64,000 nucleotides of DNA from Phycisphaerales bacterium (lineage in GTDB: Bacteria; Planctomycetota; Phycisphaerae; UBA1845; UTPLA1), in NCBI GenBank assembly GCA_020639075.1, contig JACKHI010000002.1, forward strand, positions 124,001 to 188,000. The letters run 5' to 3'. The notes beneath the pieces were generated by a model. It searched no databases. It was given only the letters and a program-made list of their open reading frames with translations, and was not told where the DNA came from. Both the position numbers and the translations under genes were made by a program. Shown one piece after another: positions 51,646-61,245 of this stretch (positions are counted from its first letter, which is position 1; every line of letters begins with the position of its first letter).

Positions 51646-53544
51646 TCAGCTCGGATTGGCCTGAAGCTCGAGGATCATGTCGACCGTCGGCGTCAGGAGC
51701 GGGCTTCGTTCGCGGCCTTCGGCGGCCTTCTGAAGCAGGTCGTAGGCGGCGTCCTTTTCCGTCTTTCGCTCGCCGGCATCGTCCTTGAGGACGGATCGCA
51801 TCAGGTGGACGGCGGCAGCGCCGGCCTGGGCCTGCCAGACGGTGTCCTTGCCCTGGATCGATCGGTTGCCGAGGTTTGCCTTCGTCTGCGGGAACGACTT
51901 GGCCGCGTTGTTGAAACCAGTTTCCGCTCTTGCGAGCTGCGTCAATGCTTCTGAGCGCCATGCATCGATGTCGTCAGTCGGCATATCGGGCAGAGGGGCA
52001 TCGGTCACTTCGGCGGTTCTTACGACCAAGTCGCGGATGGATTGGGCCAGGCGAATCTGATCGTAGCGGACGTTCGCGATCTGGTAGGTGCATTCGGCTT
52101 CAAGGAACTGCATCGAGCCTTGTGTGTGGCCATCGGCGTTGATGAGCGAGTTGAATTCCGCATCGGGTGAATCAATCGCCGCGTCGGCGATCTGCGAGTC
52201 CTGCTTCCACGTGGATGCGGCCGTTGAGGCCGTTTTCGCGGCGTTTGCCGCGCTAGTCAGATGCTTGACGGCATCGTCGGACGCCTTGCGTCCTTCGGCC
52301 TCAAGGGACTGAACGTTTGCGATGATCTCTTCGATCGTCGATGTCAGTTCGCCTGCATCGGCGACGGTCTCTTCCGTGGCGGCGCGGACGGCGGCTTCTT
52401 CGGCATCGAAAAACCGTCGCTGGTCGGACAGGGCCCTTTCGGCGGATTCCAGGTTCGTGATCTGCTCGCGAAGGTTGGCGGTGATCTCCTCAAGGGCGAA
52501 GAGACCGACGACGGCGGTGCCGCCTTCGTATTCGCGGCCGACGAGATCTTCCGGGCTCGCCATGACGCGCGTCGCATCCTGGAGGGTTCCGTATCGCAGC
52601 GCTTCCGCCTTGGCTTCCGCCTCGCGGGCGCTGGCGGCGAGTTGGGCGTAGCGACCGGATTCATCGTCGATCCGCTCGGATCGCGATTGCATTTCGGCCA
52701 TCTGCAGGCGGTGCGTGCGGGATTGGCTGTCGAGGTCCTGGATGCGGGCCTTGTAGTCGTCGATGGTTCCCTGGAATTCATCCAGGCGCGCCTGGGTCGC
52801 GGCCTTGTCTTCTGCGATTTTCTGAATCTGTTCGTTGATCGAAGCGCTGACATCGATTGGTGATTCCATCCCGATCGACTGGCCGAGCTGCTTGAGCTGT
52901 GCGAGCTGCGAGACAAGCGGCGAGGCGTTGTAGATCGCCTGTTCGGCCTGCCAGTTGAGGAATGCCGCGTGATTGGCGGAGATGCGACCGGAGGCGTAGT
53001 CGAAGATCGCCTTGATGCGTGCGCCTTCGAGGCTGCGATCGCCGGTCAATTCGCCGACGGAGAATGACTTCAGGTTGGTGAGCGCCGCGTTGGCTTCGCG
53101 CATCTGCTTGTCGTGCTCGGCGATGAGGCCTTTGAGTTTGCCCGAAATGTTGGCGGCGGGTCGATTGCCGGAGGCGGCCGCCGCGACGCGGACATCTTCG
53201 ATTTCTGTGCCTCGTTCGGTATCCGCCGATTCGGCGCGACGAATGGACTGGCTCATGCGCTGGAGTTCGTCGAGGCGCTCCTTGGGAATCGTGACATCGC
53301 CTTCGACGTCGCCGAACTCCGCCGTCTTTGCGGACAGGTTGGAGATGCGCGCGAGGTGTTCGTCCATATTCAGGACGGCGCGGCGCACGGTTTCGACGGC
53401 TGCGGCCGTGTCGTTCGACAACTGGGCCCGGTCGGAACCGAGCGAACTGATGTAGAACGGCGTCGCGATGAGCGCACCGATGATCAGGATACCGACGAGT
53501 CCGCCGGCGATACCGCCAATGCTGGATGAAGCCTGTCTCGCCAC
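51646..53544 (-). CDS. Membrane-anchored coiled-coil protein
   Basis: This 632-residue protein has one N-terminal membrane helix (GGIAGGLVGILIIGALIATPFYI) followed by about 600 mostly helical residues rich in Ala, Glu, Gln and Arg. Extended coiled coils are likely between residues 35 and 420 (INEQIQKIAEDKAATQARLDEF; REAEAKAEALRYG). It has no enzyme motif and I recognise no family. It probably is a periplasmic or envelope structural protein. It converges with the SbcD/GIY-YIG gene (20 bp between stops). Its ATG follows a GGAGGG site. Confidence 0.7.
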   Translation of the reverse strand: MARQASSSIGGIAGGLVGILIIGALIATPFYISSLGSDRAQLSNDTAAAVETVRRAVLNMDEHLARISNLSAKTAEFGDVEGDVTIPKERLDELQRMSQSIRRAESADTERGTEIEDVRVAAAASGNRPAANISGKLKGLIAEHDKQMREANAALTNLKSFSVGELTGDRSLEGARIKAIFDYASGRISANHAAFLNWQAEQAIYNASPLVSQLAQLKQLGQSIGMESPIDVSASINEQIQKIAEDKAATQARLDEFQGTIDDYKARIQDLDSQSRTHRLQMAEMQSRSERIDDESGRYAQLAASAREAEAKAEALRYGTLQDATRVMASPEDLVGREYEGGTAVVGLFALEEITANLREQITNLESAERALSDQRRFFDAEEAAVRAATEETVADAGELTSTIEEIIANVQSLEAEGRKASDDAVKHLTSAANAAKTASTAASTWKQDSQIADAAIDSPDAEFNSLINADGHTQGSMQFLEAECTYQIANVRYDQIRLAQSIRDLVVRTAEVTDAPLPDMPTDDIDAWRSEALTQLARAETGFNNAAKSFPQTKANLGNRSIQGKDTVWQAQAGAAAVHLMRSVLKDDAGERKTEKDAAYDLLQKAAEGRERSPLLTPTVDMILELQANPS

Positions 53545-53995
53545 GGCGAATTTCCCTCCAGTGGGATTATCAAGGCATGAGTTCAGAAGGCAGGATGGAC
53601 GTTAATCCCCCGACGCCGGCGCAGCTGCACCAACGCCATGTCAGTACAGTATTTAACCACGCAGGAGGGGCCAAAGTCAACGACGGGCCTTCGGGGGATT
53701 GCGGGAGGGCCGATACGGATGGTTGGGGGCATCGGGTCGCGGGGGCGGCGTTGAATACGGACGTCCTGATCACTGCTTCCCGGTTCATACGGGTATCTCC
53801 TTTCCGGACCGTGCATTGGGCCGTTTTCGGCGGGCGGCAAAAGTGCAATTGCCCGCAAATGGCTGCAAACGCTGCGGCCGAGCTCGGGCGCACCAATTGG
53901 GGCTGGCGCGACTGGGCTCAACGGGGAGGCTTGCTGGGCGCTCGCTGTCGGGGTCGGTGGGGTTGTGATTCGGGAGGGGCTTTCGCCGGGGGGCG
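53545..53995. other. Intergenic region, no gene
   Basis: 451 bp between two minus-strand genes. The only notable item is a GCAAA-rich motif near 53856-53878 (GCAAATGGCTGCAAACGCT) similar to one at 26640-26672. No convincing coding frame. Confidence 0.45.
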
Positions 53996-54757
53996 TCAGT
54001 GATGATGTGCCTGCACAGTCGCGTTTGGTTTTCGGTCTGCCACAAGGACTGTTAGTGGCCGTCTCGCGATGGCGATTGCTGCGATTGCGAGGGGCAGGGC
54101 GGACGCGGGCTCGGGGACTGTGGCGAATGCGAATTGCAGCGAGCCTGAACCGTGGCGGACCAGGCCAGTGTTCTGGCCACTTACACTGAGTTCGGTTCGA
54201 TAGGTGACGACGTATCGGCGGCCGGCTTCCAGGAATTCCTGACCACTCGTGAGCATGGTTCCATTGGGCAGCTCAAGCCAACCGGGTCCGCCCGCTGAAA
54301 AGTAATCCACAAGGAAGTTATCAGAAGGTGTGCCCTCTACCAGTTGAAAGGTTGATTTAGCTACGAAGGTGCTCCCGCTAAGGCTGTAGGAATAGTCGAG
54401 GTTGTAGGAGAAAACCATGTCTTCGGTCGTCGAGAAGATGAAAGTGCCGGAGGACCGAGCGTATGCAGACGCGGGACCGTCTTCAATGGCGTGGTCAAAA
54501 AGATAGTCGAAGCTTCCGCTCGTGATATCCCACGTGAGGTCGTAGACAGTTGTCGATTCTGTTTGCCCCATCTGTGCGTGATGTGTGGCGGCGAAGGGAT
54601 TGGTAGGGACGTAGATTGCATCGACAGTCAGATCCCCGTCGACGATTACCTGTGACCCCATAATCATATCAGTCACGGTGAAACTCGACGCACTTGCGGT
54701 CGAGTACGTGACGGCGATTGCCAGGGCAACGCAAATCGTTGGAATGTGCGCTCTCAT
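53996..54757 (-). CDS. PEP-CTERM exported protein
   Basis: 253 residues: a signal peptide (IPTICVALAIAVTYSTASA), a β-rich mature part and a C-terminal sorting region VPEPAS-ALPLAIAAIAIARR from residue 214. PEP-CTERM proteins are cleaved and anchored by exosortase at the outer surface. Unusually, about 20 residues follow the ARR (PLTVLVADRKPNATVQAHHH), whereas these proteins normally end within a few residues of the basic stretch. A late frameshift or lost stop is possible. No exosortase gene is in the window. Confidence 0.8.
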   Translation of the reverse strand: MRAHIPTICVALAIAVTYSTASASSFTVTDMIMGSQVIVDGDLTVDAIYVPTNPFAATHHAQMGQTESTTVYDLTWDITSGSFDYLFDHAIEDGPASAYARSSGTFIFSTTEDMVFSYNLDYSYSLSGSTFVAKSTFQLVEGTPSDNFLVDYFSAGGPGWLELPNGTMLTSGQEFLEAGRRYVVTYRTELSVSGQNTGLVRHGSGSLQFAFATVPEPASALPLAIAAIAIARRPLTVLVADRKPNATVQAHHH

Positions 54758-55098
54758 GTCGCCTCTCCGTGTCGTGGCCCGATGTGTTGCGAGTCTTGCA
54801 AGTCTCACACGATCAATCTTATTTGAGATTGGGGGCGGGGATCAACCGTGCGTGTGGGGAGGGTGCGGAACGGGGCTAGTGGTGGGGATTGGGGGCGGGG
54901 ATTTGAAATTTGAGATTCTTGAGGGTGTTCACGGGCCGGCTTTCGGTCTTCGATCCATGTTTCGCAGCGATCCGGCGCTTTTTCGGAGGGGGCGTACGTA
55001 TGGCCCATTCGAGTCTATTTCCGTGCATCCTCTTGCGCTAATGCAGTGTCGGATTGCCGGGAAGGTTCTGGCCGGCAGACGCTGTGTGGGAATTAGAG

Positions 55099-55271
55099 CA
55101 CCCTCTCAGGGTTCAATACGTGTATTTGTCGGCAACCCAGGTCTGCACTTCGACCGCGTTGCGGTCCGAAGTTTGTCCTGGGCTTCCATAGGTCGCTCTT
55201 TCAGAGCGAGATTCGATGTTTTTGTGGGCTTCCATTGGTCGCTCTCTCAGAGCGCGTTTCGATGTTCTTGT
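55099..55271 (+). repeat. REP-like dispersed repeat, copy C, with duplicated 3' part
   Basis: The blocks are ACCCTCTCAGGGTTC, CAACCCAGG, inner stem GACCGC-GTT-GCGGTC (55152-55166), CCTGGGCTT and CGCTCTTTCAGAGCG. The 3' portion from GGGCTTCCAT is repeated once more in tandem with a 46-bp period (55180-55225 and 55226-55271). The block order equals copies A and B. Confidence 0.65.
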
Positions 55272-55446
55272 GCACTCGATTTGTTGGATCGCTTCGGCAC
55301 GTATTGGCAAAGTGGTTGGAGCCTGGGTTGCCGGTGGCGGTAAGCGAGCGTCGTATCGCGGCCATGACTGGCCATGCTCGGTGGTTGTGTGGGTCGCTGT
55401 GAGTTGGGCGCGCCTTGTGGGTAGGTGGTCAGGGCCATGCGCGTGG

Positions 55447-55473
55447 GCATGCCGACGTTGGGCGTCGGCATGG
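55447..55473. repeat. Hairpin ending in GCATGGCACCC
   Basis: ATGCCGACG (55449-55457) pairs perfectly with CGTCGGCAT (55463-55471) around TTGGG. It is followed by GGCACCC. The 11-mer GCATGGCACCC is shared with the palindromic element at 18648-18770. Confidence 0.5.
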
Positions 55474-55615
55474 CACCCGGCGCATTGAATGTCGGGTTGA
55501 TGTCCCGATTTACAACGAGAGAGGGCTCGAATCCTGTTGGCAGGATTCGAGCCCTTTTGGGTTTCATCGTTGTTCACGCTGACTTGCAGTCGTGAACGGT
55601 TGTGTCAGGCCGTTG

Positions 55616-58600
55616 TCAGGCGGCCTTGTTGCGGTTCTTGCGATTGCGTCGCGTTCGTCGCTTCATGCCGATGAGGCCGATCGTGATGGCCGGGATGGCG
55701 ATTGCCAGACCGAAGCCACAGATGGGCACCGGAAGCAGCGGCGGGAACGGGATGATCGCATCGATGTTGATGTTGCCGAGGCCCGGGACGCCCTGGCCCG
55801 CCGGGGGCGGATCCTGGACGTTCGGATCGCGCGGATCGAAGTCGAGGAAGTCGGCGACGCCGTCATTGTCGTCGTCGAAGTCACCGAGATCGCACATACC
55901 GTCGCCGTCGAAGTCGTTTCCGTCGTTCGAGACGTCGGCCGGTCCGCCCGTGACGGCACAGTCGTCACAGAAGTCGCCGTCGGCGTCACCGCAGATGAAC
56001 GGATTGTTCGGCTGCGGATCGTCGGCATCGGGGATGCCGTCGCCGTCGTTATCCGGATCGTTCGTGTCGCAGATACCGTCGCCGTCGGCGTCAGGGCCGT
56101 CGTCGGCGGGGTTGAAGCGACCGCTGGAGCAGTCGTCGCAACCGTCATTGTCGGTGTCGGCACAGGCGAACTGATTGAACGGTTCGTTGTCCTGTCCGTC
56201 GAGGACGCCGTCGCCGTCGTCATCGTCGTCACCGTCGTTGCAGAGACCGTCGTGGTCGACGTCGGTACCGTCTGCCTCGCGGCGGTCATAGCCACTCGCG
56301 CAGTCGTCACAGCCGTCATTGTCGAGGTCGCGGCAGACAAAGCGGTTGTTATCGTCCGAATCGCCATACGGTGCCGGTCCGGCATCGACGCCATCATTGT
56401 CCTTGTCGTTGTCGCCGGCGTTGCAAATGCCGTCGTTGTCGGTGTCTGCACCATCATTCACGAAGTGACCATAGGCATTCGGCGTGAAGTCATTCAGCGG
56501 GCCGAATCCGTCGTTGGTTCCGTTGAAGTCCGAGCAGTCGTCGCAACCGTCGCCGTCCTGATCGCCGCAGGTCGTCGGATCGAGAGGATCCGAGATGCCG
56601 CCGATACCCGAATCGAGTTCGTCGGCATCGCTTCGACCGTCGTTGTCGTCGTCAGCATCGCTGGCGTCGCACTGACCGTCGCCGTCGGTGTCGGTACCGT
56701 CGTTGGCCACGTCGAAGTCCGCGCCATCGTCGGCCAGATCGCCGGTGATGGAACAGTCGTCGCAGCCGTCGCCGTCACGATCGCCGCAGGAGTGGACGTC
56801 CTTCGGATCGCTGACGCCGCCAGCGGAGAGCGGATCGAGTTCCGTCGCGTCGGAGACGCCGTCGTTGTCGTCGTCGCCGTCGGAGAGGTCACACGTGCCG
56901 TCGCCGTCGGTATCGAGGCCGTCGTTGGCCACGTCACCGCCGGAGCCGTCGGCGCCCGTCACTGCACAGTCGTCACAACCGTCGGCATCGAGGTCGCGGC
57001 ACAGGTTCGGGTTGAAGACGGAGTTGTCATCCACGTCGAGGACGCCGTCGTTGTCGTCGTCGTCATCGAAGCTGTCGCAGAGACCGTCGCCGTCGTTGTC
57101 AGGTCCGTCGTTGTTGACGTCAAAGATACCGCTGCTGCAGTCCTCGCAGCCGTCGCCATCGACATCGCCGCAGAGGAAGTTGTTGAACGGATCGGAATCC
57201 GCACCGTCATCGACGCCGTCGTTGTCGTCGTCCGCATCGCCGACGTCGCACATGCCGTCGCCGTCGAAATCAGCGCCGTCGTTGGCGACATCGCCGCCGG
57301 AGCCGTTGGCGCCGGTGTTGGTGCAGTCGTCGCAGCCGTCGCCATCGACGTCGCGGCAGACGTTCGGATCGAGTTCATCGGCATCGTTCGCGTCGGCAAC
57401 GCCGTCGCCGTCGCGGTCCGTGTCGCTGATGTTGCAGATACCGTCGCCGTCTGTGTCGAGACCGTCGGCGGCCGGGTCGTAGGTGCCGCTGGAGCAGTCG
57501 TCACAACCGTCATTGTCGCCGTCCAAACAGAAGTTCGGATTGAGCGGGCTGTTGTCCTTGCCGTCCTCGATCGTGTCGCCGTCGTCGTCGGTGTCACCGT
57601 CATTGCAGGTGCCGTCGCCGTCGGTATCGAGGCCGTCGTTGGCGGGATCGCCGCCGGAGCCGTCGGCACGGGTGATTGAGCAGTCATCACAACCATCGGC
57701 GTCCGTGTCTCGGCAGAGTCGCGGGTTGAACGGATTCGAGTCGTCCGCATTGGGGACGCCGTCGCCGTCGATGTCCGGATCACCGTTGTTGCAGATGCCG
57801 TCGCCGTCGCGATCGTTCTGTTCGCTGGCGGAGCAGTCATCGCAGGTGTCGGCATCGGCGTCGCCGCAGATGGCCGTGTTGAAGTCGTCCGGATCGGCGC
57901 CGTTGTCCACGCCGTCACCGTCGATATCGGCGTCGCCGCTATCGCAGATGCCGTCGCCGTCGAAATCGGGGCCGTCGTTGGCGACATTCGCCGTACCACT
58001 GGAGCAGTCGTCACAGCCGTCGCCGTCGAGGTCGCGACAGACGAGGTTGTCGGTCGGGGCCGAATCCTGGCCGTTGTCCACGCCGTCGCCGTCGATGTCG
58101 TTGTCACCGGCGTCGCAGAGACCGTCGTTGTCGAGGTCAGGGCCGTCATTGGCCTTGTCCTCAGTCCCGCTGGAGCAGTCGTCGCAGCCGTCACCGTCGA
58201 GGTCGCGGCAGCGCATGCCGTCGTTCGGGAAGAGGTCCTGGCTGTCGACCACGCCGTCGTCGTCGTCGTCGCTGTCGCCGTCATCGCACATGCCGTCGCC
58301 ATCGAGGTCAGTGCCATCGTTGCTGACGTCACCGCCCGGGATCGTATTGCCCGTGACGGAGCAGTCGTCGCAACCATCGGCGTCAGCGTCCTGGCACTCG
58401 AAGGGATCGAGCGGATCTGTATCGACGCCGTCGAGGACGCCGTCGTTGTCGTCGTCCGGATCGGTCAGGTTACAGATTCCGTCGCCATCAGCATCGGGGC
58501 CGTCGTTGAACTGATTAGCGCCCGGAGCGGCGAGGAAGCCGGTGACGGAGCAGTCGTCGCAGCCGTCGCCGTCGCCGTCACCACACTCGAAGCCGTTGTC

Positions 58601-60703
58601 GGGATCGGTGCCGAGACCCATTTCCGACGTGTTGGAGACGTTGTCGCCGTCACGATCGGGGTCCGTCGCATCGCAGATGCCGTCGCCATCGAGATCGGGG
58701 CCGTCGTTGGCGGGATCGGCGCCCTGGCCGAGCGGGCCGGTGACGGAGCAGTCGTCGCAACCGTCCGCGTCGGCATCGCCGCACATCGTGTTGTCCTGCG
58801 GGGCCGAGTCGTTGACGTCGAGGACGCCGTCGCTGTCGTCATCGGGATCGCCGGCATCGCAGATGCCGTCGCCGTTCGTGTCGGTGCCGTCGTTCAGCGG
58901 ATCGCCGCCGGACATGTTGGCGCCGGTGTTGGTGCAGTCGTCGCAGCCGTCGCCGTCGAAGTCGCCGCAGCGATTCGGGTCGATCGGGTCGACATCGAGG
59001 CCGTCCTGGATGCCGTCGTTGTCGTCGTCGGCATCGGCCTGATCGCAGGTGCCGTCCGTGTCGTTGTCATGGGCTTCGGCCGCAGAGCAGTCGTCGCAAC
59101 CGCTGGCGTTGGCGTCACCGCAGATCGTCGGATCAAGCGGGGCGGGATCGAGGGCATCGAGAACGCCGTCGCCGTCCTTGTCCGTATCGCTGAGGTCGCA
59201 GATGCCGTCGCCGTCGGTGTCGAGGCCGTCATGGAGGAGGTCGAACGTACCGCTGGAGCAGTCGTCGCAACCGTCGCCGTCGGAGTCGCCGCAGAAGTTG
59301 GCGTTGTCCGGAGCGGGATCGACGCCGTTATCGACGCCGTCGCCATCGCGGTCGTTGTCGCCGGAATCGCAGAGACCGTCGCCGTCGAGATCGGGCCCGT
59401 CGTTTGCGGGATTGTCGTGACCGCTGGAGCAGTCATCGCAACCGTCTGCATCGACGTCGCGGCACTTGTTCGGGTTGTTGTTGTGCGAATCGTCGGCATC
59501 GTTGACGCCGTCGTTGTCATTGTCCGGGTCGCCGGAGTTGCAGAGACCGTCGCCGTCGGCATCGTTGCCGTCGTTGGCGGCATCCGGATGTCCGAGGCCG
59601 GCGGAGCAGTCGTCGCAACCATCGCCGTCGATATCGATGCCGCAGTTCGTGTTGTCGAGCGGGGCGGCATCGGCGTTGTCGAGGACGCCGTCATTGTCGT
59701 CGTCCGGATCGCCGAGGTCGCACTTGCCGTCGCCGTCAGTGTCGAGCCCGTCGTTGGCCGGATCGAGACCGGCGCCGCCGGAGCAGTCGTCGCAACCATC
59801 GGCGTCGGTGTCGGCGCAGAGGTTGGGGTTCTGGGGATGCGTGTCATCGACGTCGAGAATGCCGTCGTTGTCGTCGTCGGTATCGGCAGCGTCGCAGGTG
59901 CCGTCGGCATCGAAGTCGTCGCCGTTGTTGGCGGCACAATCGTCGCAACCATTGGCATCGCCGTCGCCGCAGATATTGGCATTCAGCGGCTCAGGATCGG
60001 CGGCGTTGTTGACGCCGTCATTGTCCGCATCCATGTCGCATGCGTTGCCGATGCCGTCGTTGTCGAAGTCGAGCTGGTCTTCGTTGGCAATGCCGGGGCA
60101 GTTATCAAAGCAGTCCGAAATCGTGTCGCCGTCGAGGCTCGTCGAGTCAATCTCGAGTTCCCAGCTGAGGAGGGCGCCGATGTCGCTGACGCCGTTGTCG
60201 CTGATCAGGAGGAGCCATCTGCCTCGCGGGCTCTGACCGCTGAATGCGGCGAGCGCCTGATCGGGCACAGCGTGATTGTTGCACGATCCGCAGAGGGGGC
60301 CGAGCTTTCCGCAGTTCGTCCCAACAGAGATATCTGCTGCGTCATCGAAGTAGACGCTGACGTCGTCGCAGTCGTTACCGCTGTGATCGTACAGGCGAAC
60401 AATCGTGTCGCCCGCTCCGTTCATGGGTCCGAACGGCATGACGTCGTGTCGGAGGCTGATTTCCAATTGGCCGCGGGCCGTGTGGTCAACGGCAACGCGT
60501 ACGCGCACATCAGAAATGGTGCAGCCCGTTTCGAAGACTTCGATGACGGACGGCTGCATGTTTCCTTGTCCATCGAGCGGATTCGCCGGGATGAACTTCG
60601 GACAATCGTCACATGAGTACGTTTGCGTTTCGGCGTGCAACCTGTTGACGCCGAGCGCGGTACACAGACAAAGTGCTAGTAATGTTCCGATGATGCGACG
60701 CAT
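55616..60703 (-). CDS. Giant Asp-rich calcium-repeat (thrombospondin type 3-like) surface protein
   Basis: 1695 residues. After a signal peptide (GTLLALCLCTALGVNRLHA), residues about 40-195 read as a proprotein-convertase P domain (DVRVRVAVDHTARGQLEISL...GRWLLLISDN). Then come 23 units of about 50-70 residues, each with GCDDCS plus DxDxDGxxDxxD loops. These resemble thrombospondin type 3 repeats, which bind many Ca ions. The C-terminus has a Pro-rich spacer, P-V-P-I-C-G-F-G, a membrane helix and a basic tail (KRRTRRNRKNR), like a sorting signal but not PEP-CTERM. The reverse strand is open for long stretches only because of the repeat's base pattern. Confidence 0.88.
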   Translation of the reverse strand: MRRIIGTLLALCLCTALGVNRLHAETQTYSCDDCPKFIPANPLDGQGNMQPSVIEVFETGCTISDVRVRVAVDHTARGQLEISLRHDVMPFGPMNGAGDTIVRLYDHSGNDCDDVSVYFDDAADISVGTNCGKLGPLCGSCNNHAVPDQALAAFSGQSPRGRWLLLISDNGVSDIGALLSWELEIDSTSLDGDTISDCFDNCPGIANEDQLDFDNDGIGNACDMDADNDGVNNAADPEPLNANICGDGDANGCDDCAANNGDDFDADGTCDAADTDDDNDGILDVDDTHPQNPNLCADTDADGCDDCSGGAGLDPANDGLDTDGDGKCDLGDPDDDNDGVLDNADAAPLDNTNCGIDIDGDGCDDCSAGLGHPDAANDGNDADGDGLCNSGDPDNDNDGVNDADDSHNNNPNKCRDVDADGCDDCSSGHDNPANDGPDLDGDGLCDSGDNDRDGDGVDNGVDPAPDNANFCGDSDGDGCDDCSSGTFDLLHDGLDTDGDGICDLSDTDKDGDGVLDALDPAPLDPTICGDANASGCDDCSAAEAHDNDTDGTCDQADADDDNDGIQDGLDVDPIDPNRCGDFDGDGCDDCTNTGANMSGGDPLNDGTDTNGDGICDAGDPDDDSDGVLDVNDSAPQDNTMCGDADADGCDDCSVTGPLGQGADPANDGPDLDGDGICDATDPDRDGDNVSNTSEMGLGTDPDNGFECGDGDGDGCDDCSVTGFLAAPGANQFNDGPDADGDGICNLTDPDDDNDGVLDGVDTDPLDPFECQDADADGCDDCSVTGNTIPGGDVSNDGTDLDGDGMCDDGDSDDDDDGVVDSQDLFPNDGMRCRDLDGDGCDDCSSGTEDKANDGPDLDNDGLCDAGDNDIDGDGVDNGQDSAPTDNLVCRDLDGDGCDDCSSGTANVANDGPDFDGDGICDSGDADIDGDGVDNGADPDDFNTAICGDADADTCDDCSASEQNDRDGDGICNNGDPDIDGDGVPNADDSNPFNPRLCRDTDADGCDDCSITRADGSGGDPANDGLDTDGDGTCNDGDTDDDGDTIEDGKDNSPLNPNFCLDGDNDGCDDCSSGTYDPAADGLDTDGDGICNISDTDRDGDGVADANDADELDPNVCRDVDGDGCDDCTNTGANGSGGDVANDGADFDGDGMCDVGDADDDNDGVDDGADSDPFNNFLCGDVDGDGCEDCSSGIFDVNNDGPDNDGDGLCDSFDDDDDNDGVLDVDDNSVFNPNLCRDLDADGCDDCAVTGADGSGGDVANDGLDTDGDGTCDLSDGDDDNDGVSDATELDPLSAGGVSDPKDVHSCGDRDGDGCDDCSITGDLADDGADFDVANDGTDTDGDGQCDASDADDDNDGRSDADELDSGIGGISDPLDPTTCGDQDGDGCDDCSDFNGTNDGFGPLNDFTPNAYGHFVNDGADTDNDGICNAGDNDKDNDGVDAGPAPYGDSDDNNRFVCRDLDNDGCDDCASGYDRREADGTDVDHDGLCNDGDDDDDGDGVLDGQDNEPFNQFACADTDNDGCDDCSSGRFNPADDGPDADGDGICDTNDPDNDGDGIPDADDPQPNNPFICGDADGDFCDDCAVTGGPADVSNDGNDFDGDGMCDLGDFDDDNDGVADFLDFDPRDPNVQDPPPAGQGVPGLGNINIDAIIPFPPLLPVPICGFGLAIAIPAITIGLIGMKRRTRRNRKNRNKAA

Positions 60704-61245
60704 AATTGATGCCCTTCAAAAAGTGTAGTTCGCCAGGCCCCCGATCCTTCAGGTGGCTCTCAGGTTGTTCAGCAAGACTGCCGGCGCGTACAGCGTCGTC
60801 AGCCGTCCAGTATTGAATCAAGACCCAAGTCTAAATAGGTTCGCGATGTGATTTCGAGCAGTGCGAACCCCCGTTGCACTTCTTATCCCTACAGATTCGG
60901 CCTGTACCGCAGGCCGTGCTATCAATGTACGCCGGATTGTGATGCGAATCAACAGGTTGTTACGAAACAACTTATGCAAAAAGGGGCGGTGCAGATAAGC
61001 ATCATGTATGATCGGACTCTCCGAACATTGCGAGGCCGAGACCATGATCGGCAAAGTGAAATCGCGCGAGGACGATTGGCAACATTACCGGTGCACCGAT
61101 ACATGGATTGGGGGATATACGACGTTGCCGGAAATCAACGCTGCCCTGGCGCAACGTCACACAGCGTCCAATAAGTGAGTGAAAGGTGTTGCATTCGGAC
61201 CGCAAATGACAATGCGTCAACAAAATGCGGACGCATGCTTCGTCA
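60704..61245. other. Intergenic region upstream of the giant repeat protein
   Basis: 542 bp that should hold the promoter for the minus-strand 1695-residue gene and the 3' end of the DUF1573 gene. It is somewhat AT-richer near 60840-61010. I see no gene, repeat or clear terminator. Confidence 0.4.

Larger units (their letters stand above)
54758..55615. other. 858-bp repeat-containing intergenic region
   Basis: No gene is supported. It contains two exact copies of a G-rich 15-mer (GATTGGGGGCGGGGA, 60 bp apart, near 54828 and 54888), REP-like copy C and a perfect hairpin at 55447-55473. The left part is the upstream region of the PEP-CTERM gene and the right part is downstream of the 1695-residue gene. 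Confidence 0.55.

Noticed and set aside
54828..54902. Two G-rich 15-mers as G-quadruplex regulators
   Set aside because: Only two copies occur in a low-complexity intergenic stretch, and nothing ties them to a gene's control.
55592..57679. Long Val/Ala-rich plus-strand open frame
   Set aside because: It is the mirror of the GAC-rich Asp repeats on the minus strand. Periodic codons keep the opposite frames open.
57483..60236. Ser/Pro-rich plus-strand and Thr/Ala-rich minus-strand frames across the Asp-repeat gene
   Set aside because: They follow the repeat period exactly and have neither ribosome sites nor recognisable domains.
55616..60703. Possible CRISPR array because of many regular repeats
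   Set aside because: The repeats are coding, vary in length and sequence, and lack constant-length unique spacers.
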